This document shows, one piece after another, positions 55,710-64,000 of a stretch of DNA of 64,000 nucleotides. Every line of letters starts with the position of its first letter. The first letter of the stretch is position 1. A program made the translations under genes and the position numbers. The DNA comes from Platanthera guangdongensis (Eukaryota; Streptophyta; Magnoliopsida; Asparagales; Orchidaceae): positions 22,233,538 to 22,297,537 of the forward strand of contig CM077152.1 in the NCBI GenBank assembly GCA_039583875.1. Direction: 5' to 3'. The notes under the pieces are model-generated. The model saw only the letters and a list, made by a program, of their open reading frames with translations. It searched no databases and was not told where the DNA came from.

Positions 55710-57664
55710 CAATGTTGCAGATGTCGGATGTCGGGGACACGTCGGTTTGAGTTTTCATGTCGATTTTTTATATATCGGGGATATTTCATATATCGGATTT
55801 TAATATTTAATTAACTATATATGTAGTTAAATGTTATTTTTAAATTTTTATACATATCACAGTATTACCTATTTTACAACCTATTGAACTTTTAAATATT
55901 AAAATCTATATGTAGCATTTAACATACAACACTTTAAAGATGAAAATTTGCAAAACTAGTGATTTTAAGATTAAAATTTCAAAAATTAAATTTCAAACAT
56001 ACCTCATTCTTCATCACCTGAAAACTCATCTATAGTCGGCAGAGTAGGGAGAATATGATCTTCATTAGATCGTTAGATCTTCAGATATCTTTTATATTAT
56101 CCATGCAATACTTTATTTATCCAACAAAAGTTTGCATTCTCAGTAGTATGCTAGTATACAAAGTTATAACTATCATTCAAACTTTCAAAGTATCCAACAA
56201 AATGAACAAAACATTCAAGTATCATTCAAATTTTCAAAGCATCTCACATTTTATTTATTAAAAGCCACAAAGCAGCAGAGCAAATACAAATGTGATTGGA
56301 TATACATGCATCATTGATTGCAAAATGAAGTTGGATAAATAACTATTAATAGAGGTATTTCAAATCATTTGTTGATTAATAAACGTGTCAAATAAAAATA
56401 AAACTGCAACTAATAAGACAAATAAAGCAACAGCGCAGCCACTATGCTACAACCAGAAAGGCAACCACAAATAAAATAGCGGACCGACATGTCCGACAAC
56501 ATGTCTCTGGTTCTTTTTTTTAGCCCAGAGAGCACCAACGAGTAAAACATTAAAGATTAAACTGCTATAATTTTACACTAAACATATTATCTAATATTAA
56601 CTTTTTAATAAGAATGAATACGTTTTAAAGTTTAGTAAATAAAATAATATATACATAATAGTCACTTGCATATTTAATTTGTAATAACCTTGACAAAACC
56701 TCAAAAGTAGCCTCTACAAATAAATCAGGACAAGAAGTATCAGTAAAAAGGAGTCATCTCAGTACCAATAAGTTCTGTTCACAGTTAGTTGAAATAATCA
56801 TTATTAGGATCCATGCGGAAGACCTATTCAATTATTAAGAACATTCTTCCTGTCCCTTTCCTATTAGAACGTATTCATTCTTATTAAAAAGTTAATATTA
56901 GATAATATGTTTGATGTAATATTCTAGCACTAAAAAAATGAAATGCAGAGCGATAGAATGAGAGAGGGAGGTAGGGAGAAGAATGAACCAGCCGAGAGAG
57001 CACCAGCGAGCAGGGAGAGGAAATGACCAGTGAGCTAGAGAGCACCAGAGAACCAGAAAACCAGAGAGCACCAGCGAGCTAGGTGAAGAAAGAACCAGAG
57101 AGATAAAGTGCCGACAGCGTCCGAGAGAGGGAGAGCACCAACGAGCTAGAGAGCACCATATAACCAGAGAACCAGAGAGCACCAGCGAGCACGGAGAAGA
57201 AAGAACCAAAGAGAGAGTGCCGACAGCGCGCGAGAGAGGGAGAGCACCAACGAGCTAGAGAGCACCGGAGAATCAGAGAACTAGAGAACACCAACGAGCA
57301 GAGAGAAGAAATAACCAGAGAGACTGTCGCCGACGCGCGCGGGAGAGCTAGGGCAGAGCGACAGGGAGAGCTAGGGCAGAGCGGGATGAAGTGAAATGAG
57401 CGGGGTCTTGTGAAATGAGCGGGGTCATTTTATTATTAAGAAATAAGAATTAATAAAATAATTTTTTAAATAAATAAAAAAAAGGGTAAAATAACGCCCG
57501 ATATCGGGCGTTATTTGGTGCCACATGTCGGTTTTAACCGACATGACGGACCGCTATTTTCAAAACGCCACGAAACGAAATTGTGTCGGTTTTGTGTCGT
57601 TTTTGCTCCCAAACCTTCATGTCGGCCGACATGTCCGACATGTCGGCCGATATCCACAACACTT
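55710..57664. mobile_element. Non-autonomous hAT derivative (1.95 kb) in the G2 LTR
   Basis: The ends are CAATGTTGCAGATGTCGG and, reversed, CAAGTGTTGTGGATATCGG. GTGATATC flanks both sides (55702-55709 and 57665-57672), an 8-bp duplication with one base shared ambiguously with the terminus. ATGTCGG repeats lie near both ends. Only a trace of transposase 3' end may remain near 56000-56040 (minus). Same family as 44324-45925 and 5157-5284. Confidence 0.75.
56985..57370. repeat. GAGAGCACCAGCGAGC minisatellite, ~110-bp higher-order period
   Basis: GCCGACAGCG-type markers recur at about 57111, 57220 and 57330, with short GAGAGCACCA/ACCAGAGA units between. It lies inside the hAT derivative. The long frames on both strands are repeat artefacts. 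Confidence 0.75.
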
Positions 57665-57672
57665 GTGATATC

Positions 57673-58734
57673 AAACAACTAAAAATGAGCTAGCTTAATA
57701 ATTTCATAAAAGAGGAAAAAGCAGTAAGGACTCACTCCAACTTTTCCTTTGTCCTTGTCCTTCGCAGGTTTACGTCACGTCTATCGCCGGACGCTATCCT
57801 CTGCAGTATCATAATTATTTAGGGTTGCGCCATAAATAGTTACGAGCAGACTCCTACGATGGTCACAACTACGACCTCTGTGAGTTGTCTATGGAAGGAC
57901 TAATGTGGGTGATCAAAAAGCGGGTACACCATTCAGCCAATAAAAGGATTCAATTAATCCAAATGGCTCCAACGCATAGTCGCAGGGGTTGTCACGATGG
58001 CAACACCAAGGGCTACGAATCGCAGCTCCAGCAAGGTTTAAATCCCCTCTAAAACAGCCTGATGCAGTCGGCCAGCACAAAGCAAAACAACGAAATATCC
58101 AAATCTGAACCCTCATGTTTGGGTTCTCTGATTACTTCCAAAATCAATACTTAGGGCACAAAAACGATATAAGAACACTTCATATGCTTTTGGTTAACCC
58201 AAAGCTCAAAAATTCTTAACCATAGTTTCAAGCCCTCCCCAAGATATGTCATAATTTCCTACAAGAAGAAAAAGGATTGAAGAGAAAGAGATTACCGTCC
58301 CAACGAAGGAGAAATTGTACAAAACGGAGGAGATTTGAGGCGGCTAGGGCAATCGACGCTGGTGCGGCTCCGACGGCTCGTTCCGTCAAAAATGAAGAAG
58401 AACGAACAAGCACGACATCAAGCACGGGAGTATCCACCGCTAAACCCAGACAACCGATCACACCTACCGGTCTAGCCGGTTTCAATTAAAACAGCCAACC
58501 CACCGGTTCACCCATAGCACAGCCACATCCACCCAATTCCAACAAAAAACTTAGGCTCATATCAAAAGCGGCCAACTCAATCCATTCAGTTAAAACAAAG
58601 CGGCCGTCGCAAATAAAAAAAAAATTATCCGAACATCAAAATAACGTGCGACGTCAAATCGGCACTAACATTTATATTTCATCATCGGGGAATATTTCAA
58701 AATAATTGCATTTTAGATTCGTTCGAGTCTTACA
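57673..58734 (-). other. 5' part of the G2 3' LTR, no gene
   Basis: U3 sequence of G2. No coding sequence assigned. The purine tract AAGGAGGGGAGGATT on minus (58750-58736) precedes it. Confidence 0.6.
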
Positions 58735-58869
58735 AATCCTCCCCTCCTTATCAGAATTTTCGTCATCGAAAATTCAAACATCTTCTTGATTCCCAAAGAA
58801 TGAGGGAAATATTTTCCTCAGTAAGTCTTCTCGCTCCCAGGTTGCATCCTTGGCGGAATGACCGGTCCA

Positions 58870-60295
58870 CTAGACTTTGCCAAAATGTACCTGTCGATTC
58901 CGAAGATTTTTGCTTTGCCGATCAACAATCTGGTAAGATGTTGTCGGACTTGACAAATCAGCTTCTATCTGCACGTCACAGGCAAATATCATCAAATCTG
59001 GGTTTGAAATATATTGTCTGAGTGCTGATACATGAAAAACATCATGCAATCGTTGCAATTCGGCAGACAGAGCTAAGCGATATGCTACCTCGCCAAGACG
59101 TTCAATCACCGGAAAGGGACCAATATATCTTGGACTTAATTTTCCAATCCGTCTCAATCGGAAAATTCCTTTAAACGGTTTTATCTTCAAACACGCCTGA
59201 TCGCCCACAACAAATTCCACCAGGCGATGTAGGGCATTATAATATTTCTGACGACGATCTTGTGCAATCTTCATTCTTTGTTGAATACTACTGATCTTTT
59301 TCTCAATTTTATCTGTTCTCTTCTGCGGAAACAGTTTCTTTTCGCCATCTTCTGCCCACCTCAAAGGAGTTCTGCATCGTCTCCCATAAAGAGATTCGAA
59401 CGGAGCCATTTGGATCATTGCTTGATAGCTATTATTATAAACAAATTCAGCTAGCGATAAGTACTTTTCCCAAGAGCCTTTCAAGTCTAAAACCACCATT
59501 CGTAATAGATCCTCGAGCATCTGGATGGTGCGTTCAGACTGGCCATCTGTTTGCGGATGGAAGGCAGTACTGTACAATAATCTGGTCCCCAATCTGTTGT
59601 GTACTCGTCGCCACAATTCAGATGTGAACCGTCCATCACGATCTGACACAATCGTACACGGAATATCATGTAATCTCACGATTACATTTACATAGAGTTC
59701 CGCCAATTTTTTCAGTCGGCCCGCTTTGCGTGATCGGTATAAAATGAGCGCTCTTTGTCAATTGGTCAATGATGACCCAAATTCCATCATTCCCAGTTTT
59801 ACTGCGAGGCATGTCGAATACAAAATCCATTGCAATATCATCCCATTTCCACTCCGGAATGGGGAGAGATCGAAGGTACCCATCAGACTTTTGATGTTCT
59901 GCTTTCACTATCTGGCAGGTATGACACTGCGCAATATACTGAATGACGTCCTTCATATGTGGCCACCAGAAGTCCTGTTTCAAATCGTGATACATCTTTG
60001 TCCGACCAGGGTGAATCGAATATGGCGTATTATGCGCCTCATACAAAATATCTTTTCATAGGCTATCAGCATCCGGTACACTTAATCTGTCATTCAGAAG
60101 TAATAGAGAATCCTTTTCACTAAAGACACTCACTTCTCCCTTTTTCAGTTTTTCAAATATTCCCATCAAAAATAGATCCTGAGGTATCGCTTTTCGAATT
60201 TTTTCTTTAAGTGAATATTGAATCCGCATCTGGAATAGTTGTGCTTGCTTTTCTTCAGGCGTACATATTACGCATATTTTCATTTCCTGAAGCAT
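58870..60295 (-). pseudogene. G2 integrase and C-terminal tail
   Basis: Three broken frames. 60295-60056 is the linker after RNase H. 60046-59666 is the zinc finger (HPGRTKMYHDLKQDFWWP, CHTCQIVKAEHQ) and first catalytic Asp (IAMDFVFDMP). 59706-58870 has the second Asp ([14 protein letters not shown]), the Glu (DGQSERTIQMLEDLL), the GPFPVIERLGEVAYRL region and a Tekay-like tail (LRNRQVHFGKV). The DDE triad is therefore still readable, but a stop near 60050 and a frame overlap near 59700 split the protein. Confidence 0.88.
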
Positions 60296-61551
60296 ATAAA
60301 AAGCTTTCTATTATATTGTGCTATCACTGACTGCGTAACAATATTCTTCTTGCTTAATGCATCAGCGACCACATTTGCTTTCCCTGGATGGTATTGAATA
60401 TATAGATCATAATCTTTAATGAATTCTAGCCATCGTCTCTGGCGTAAATTAATTTCCCGTTGGTCAAATATATATTTCAAGCTATTATGATCTGTGAATA
60501 TCTCGCATCGAACACCATACAGGTAGTGACACAAAATTTTCAAGGCAAAGACAACCGCTGCTAATTCCAGGTCATGTGTCGGATATTTCTTTTCGACACC
60601 CTTTACTTGTCGAGAAGCAAAAGCAATCACCTTTCCACGTTGCATCAACACGCAATCCAATCTTTTATGGGACGCATCGCTATAAATTTGAAAACCATCT
60701 GAGCCTTCAGGCATCACCAACACTAGCGCCGTCGTCAATCTTTCTTTTAAAGCTTCGAACGCTTGCTGGCAATCGTCTCCCCACGTAAATAATACGTTCT
60801 TTCTAGTCAATTGTGTTAAGGGTAGTGTTAGCTTTGAAAAGTCCTTGACAAATTTCCGATAATAACCAGCCAAGCCTAAGAAACTTCGTACTTCAGTCAT
60901 AGATTTAGGTCGGGTCCAGTTGATTATCGCTTCAATTTTAGCTGGATCAACAGCCAAACCTTCTGCATTAATCACATGACCTAGAAAGGCCACCTCAGTC
61001 AGCCAAAACGCACATTTTGAGAATTTGGCATACAACTGTTGTTCCCTCAGGGTTTGCAAGATTTGACGCAGGTGCTGGACATGCTCTTCCTTTGTTTTTG
61101 AATAAATTAAGATATCATCGATAAACACTATCACGAACTGATCCAAGAATGACTTGAACACACAATTCATCAAGGCCATAAAAGCGGCAGGAGCATTTGT
61201 TAGGCCAAAAGACATAAATACAAATTCAAAATGCCCATACCTAGTACTGAATGCTGTCTTGAAGACATCTTCCTCTAGAATTCTCAGCTGATGATATCCT
61301 GATCGGAGATCAATTTTTGAAAATACACGGGCGCCCACTAGCCGATCGAACAAATCGTCAATACGCGGCAGAGGGTATTTGTTCTTTATTGTCAAATTGT
61401 TCAGTTCGCGATAATTGATGCATAGACGGAGAGATCCATCCTTCTTTTTCACAAATAATACTGGAGCTCCCCAAGGTGAGGTACTCGGTCGGATAAATTT
61501 CTTATCGAGCAATTCTTGCAATTGCACTTTCAATTCGGCCAATTCTTGCAA
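60280..61551 (-). pseudogene. G2 reverse transcriptase and RNase H
   Basis: A 423-codon open stretch. RT motifs: [45 protein letters not shown] (catalytic DD). RNase [43 protein letters not shown]. It begins just after a short duplication (GAATTGGCCGAATTGAAAG and GAATTGGCCGAATTG) that seems to have replaced the conserved PYRMAP segment before RT. The frame ends at a stop near 60280, followed by a shift into the integrase part. Confidence 0.9.
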
Positions 61552-62197
61552 TTGGTCCTTCAGTCACCTTAATTTCAAATTCAACTTCTCTGGCTGGAGG
61601 CACAACAAGTAACTCTTCTGGGAATACATCCACGTATTCCCGCACTACGGGCACAACCGTAGTTTCTTTCCTTTCTTCTTTCGTTTCTTTAATCATCACC
61701 AAAATGACCTCACAGCCTTTCCGTACCATTTTTCTGGCTTTCATTGTCGAGATCCTGGTCTTTGCCATTTCTCCCAGACCTTTATAGATCATCGGACTTC
61801 CATCTGGGCATTTGAATGCCACCTCTTTCGTTTTACAGTTAATGACAACTTCTCGATTTGATAGCCAATCCATACCGAAGATGATGTCATACTCAACTAA
61901 CAGTAAGACTGCAACATCAACTTCAATTTGTTTATCATTAGAAAGCAGCGAGACTACGACTCGCTATTTTGTCATCAAAATCGTATTGTTCGGTAGCAGT
62001 ACACTCAAAGGTTGAACCACTTGATATGACCGTATATGAATTGATTCAAGAATAGATGTTGAAATAAACGATTGACTGACACCAGTATCAAATAAAACTT
62101 TCAATACTTGATCATGAATAAGCAGTATACCTGTGACAACAGTATCATCTGCCTTTGCCTCATACTGACCAAGATTAAATGCCCGGGCCTGAATCAA
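61502..62197 (-). pseudogene. G2 protease region
   Basis: 62197-61964 contains VVTGILLI, then the active site FDTGVSQSFIST. The matching motif in G1 is split by an intron, whereas G2 has none here. Stops lie near 61960. 61873-61502 continues with MDWLSNREVVINCKTKEV, the typical block after the protease, and PVVREYVDVFPEELL. Broken, not functional. Confidence 0.83.
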
Positions 62198-62201
62198 CCT
62201 C

Positions 62202-63269
62202 TCATCTCTGACCCCTTCCGCAGGTGCCGGTGCTATCGACTCCCCTTCCCTGGAAGTCCCAATATGACAAATTTTCTGAGGCTGGAGCTCCCCTCGAACT
62301 TTCCTCCCTTTGTAGTTTTGGACAATCCTTTCGACGATGGCCCGGTTGGCGACAGTAAAAACAGACTCCGGTCAAGCATTCCCCTCGGTGCATCTTGCCA
62401 CATTTGGCACACTTGGTCGACGTTTATTGGGACACTTGAGTGCTACCAGTTGACATTGCTTGTTGCTGCTTCTTCTTTTTCCATGGGGCTTCACTTGTTC
62501 CACCCGATTTCTCTTGTCTAACACCCTCTTTGAACCTCTTTCTCATATCTGTCCTCCTCTGTCTCTTTTCATTGTCTAGTTTGACTGATCGAGACTTTTC
62601 CACCAGCAGTGCATACTCCGTAATATCAAACGGAACCACTGAAGCACGAATATCATCCCGCAACCCTTTCTAGAACCGTACACAACGAGCTTCCTCGGTC
62701 GCCACTGCAGACTCTGCATAGTACGCTAACCTGGAAAATTCGGCTTCATACTGCAGAACAGAGCGATTTCCTTGAACCAATCACAAAAACTTCTCCTGAA
62801 GTTTCCTCTTTTCTGTCCGCGACACAACCCACTTTGTAAATTCGCGAACGAACTCTGCCCAGGACACATTCGCCAAACCGCGAGTCTGAAGCTTTCCTTT
62901 CATCAGATTCGCCCACCATCTCTTAGCCTCTCCTTCCAGAAGAAAAACAGCCAACTCCACCTTCCTCTCCGCGGGGCACCGCATCGTATCAAATATCGTT
63001 TCAATCCGCAGGATCCAATCTTCCGTCTCGATCAGAGGTAAACCACCGCGAAACGCCGGCGGTTTCAGTTCTAAAAATTGCTTCATATCAATGTCAATTG
63101 AGCGAAGCTGATGCGGTCCCATATATGCTGGAGGAGGCACAACTGGCATAACTGGGGGTACGCCAGAAGGAGGTACAACTAGAGGGGTGTCCCGAACCAA
63201 CCGAATAGCTTCCGCGATAGCTTGTTCAATATCAGCGATATGCACTACGGAAGACTGTCTCCCACTCAC
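62202..63269 (-). pseudogene. G2 gag, degenerate
   Basis: 63269-62781 has the Gag body (FLELKPPAFRGGLP, AVFLLEGEAKRWWANLMKG, VSWAEFVREFTKWVV). After a stop near 62778, 62663-62424 continues with the basic C-terminal part, and 62393-62202 holds a CCHC knuckle (CFYCRQPGHRRKDC). The frame continues upstream of 63269 across a TAA, and no ATG fits at the start. As in G1, the N-terminus may lie on another exon. Confidence 0.8.
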
Positions 63270-63465
63270 ACTTTATTCTGATCTAGAATCCCTTGAATTC
63301 TCAGGTTCATTTGGAGCCTCTCGCATTCTGCGGCTCGAATACACTTGGAAAGGTTCATGAGGAATAAGCAAAAGACAGTTCAGTATATTCTGATATTCCA
63401 GTCTCGTCATTGTGATTTATGTTCCATCCTGGTACTCTGCGTTACACGCACTGTGAGAAACCTCT

Positions 63466-63476
63466 CTCTGATACCA
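63466..63476 (-). promoter_or_regulatory. G2 primer-binding site
   Basis: TGGTATCAGAG on minus, six bases inside the 5' LTR end at 63483. Initiator Met tRNA type. Confidence 0.88.
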
Positions 63477-63482
63477 TTTAAT

Positions 63483-64000
63483 TGTAACGGCCCAAATTCC
63501 GCCACAATTTAATTGCATTCTTTTTGAGGGGGTTTTTCACGTAATTATACGCAGCAGAATAAATCAAGAAGTGTACCAGTGAAACATATATAACATCACA
63601 TTTCATTAATATACAAAATATATATACACTGTCATGTGTAAAAATATTCACATTTACTACATTACAAATATCTAACAACAGTACAAGAAATAAACTCATG
63701 CTAACTCGTGGACGAGCCACGTCTTCTACTGATCTTCGTTCCGCCTCTGCCTGAGCCCGTCTAGCGGGGTCTGGTACGCTGGTGCTCGGTTCCTGAAATA
63801 TTAGAAACTAATTAGTTTTTAAAACTAAGTGAATTCCTTAACCTTACCAGTAGCTTCACTTTGCAAGCAGACAAGAGAGTCAGCAACAATGAAATCTATA
63901 TGAATATGTTTCTCAGTTAGGAACAGGTGAAATCATCAATTCTGTATCTGAAATCACTTCATATTTCATTTGTCCTGTTTCTATCAATTTCCTTTTTATT
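63483..64000 (-). repeat. G2 5' LTR, cut by the window end
   Basis: Matches 49465-49963 and then 55285 onward, with small indels and substitutions. It contains the unoccupied Copia-B target. Positions 63706-63792 are the second copy of the possible gag exon. Confidence 0.9.

Larger units (their letters stand above)
49465..58734 (-). repeat. G2 3' LTR with nested Copia-B and hAT derivative
   Basis: The LTR runs on the minus strand from TGTAAGACTCGAACG at 58734 to GGGCCGCTACA at 49465. Removing Copia-B and the hAT element leaves about 2.0 kb. The left ~500 bp match the 5' LTR start at 63483-64000. A short repeat (CCCCCCTACGAGGTGT and CCCCCCTCACGAGGTGT) occurs near 55460-55510. Confidence 0.85.
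49465..64000 (-). mobile_element. Gypsy G2 (minus strand), interrupted and running out of the window
   Basis: A second Tekay/Del-like element. The 3' LTR is on the left (49465-58734, containing two insertions), internal sequence is 58735-63482, and the 5' LTR starts at 63483 and is cut by the window end. Order gag, protease, RT, RNase H, integrase. The coding region is split by many stops and shifts, so it is older than G1. The target duplication cannot be checked because the far end is outside. Confidence 0.9.

Noticed and set aside
56898..57294. Ser/Leu-rich frames on minus
   Set aside because: They arise from the GAGAGCACC minisatellite inside the hAT derivative.

Overview
This window is nuclear DNA of a flowering plant. 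It is a stack of LTR retrotransposons and DNA transposons in and around the introns of a kinesin motor gene. Plant-type Ty1/Copia and Ty3/Gypsy (Tekay/Del-like chromovirus) polyproteins, initiator-Met-tRNA primer-binding sites, hAT elements with 8-bp target duplications, a 5S-rRNA-derived repeat and short GT-AG introns all point to this. There is no prokaryotic gene organisation.

Layout. 1-5156: Copia-A, whose 5' LTR lies outside the window. 5157-9882: degenerate DNA transposons, including a 489-bp hAT MITE, and a 353-bp duplication. 9888-23445: a 13.6-kb rearranged block of Gypsy family G1, bounded by inverted U3 ends and flanked on both sides by TTATG. It contains the 3' end of a Tat-like element (230-bp and 119-bp tandem repeats, two antisense multi-exon genes, an LTR) and an approximately 845-bp-arm palindrome. 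23954-25820: kinesin exons E1-E4. 26539-28703: G1 solo LTR. 29153-42017: G1 tandem array LTR-pol-LTR-gag/pol-LTR with a TACTA duplication at both ends. 42836-43326 and 48409-48491: kinesin exons E5-E8. 43763-44000: 5S-derived (Cassandra-like) sequence. 44324-45925: hAT transposase remnant. 49168 to the end: a nest in which a Copia-C fragment is interrupted by Gypsy G2 (minus strand), whose 3' LTR in turn holds Copia-B (minus strand, 5321 bp, CTATC duplication) and a 1.95-kb hAT derivative.

Main observation. In G1 the Gag reading frame seems to begin in a 13-codon exon inside the LTR (MSPRRVYERRSTT). The three copies encode the same peptide, and all four nucleotide differences are synonymous. 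The exon ends at a GTAAGG donor and joins in frame, across a roughly 1.45-kb intron containing the LTR end and the primer-binding site, to the gag body. Three further 73-80-bp introns interrupt gag-pro, and every exon phase fits. Splicing would therefore give a Gag mRNA without a primer-binding site, while only unspliced RNA could be reverse-transcribed.

Most coding sequences are damaged. Many frameshifts are single-base changes in or next to homopolymers, so consensus sequence error is a real alternative to decay. Intact frames are G1 pol (36388-39797) and, after splicing, antisense gene A (514 residues).
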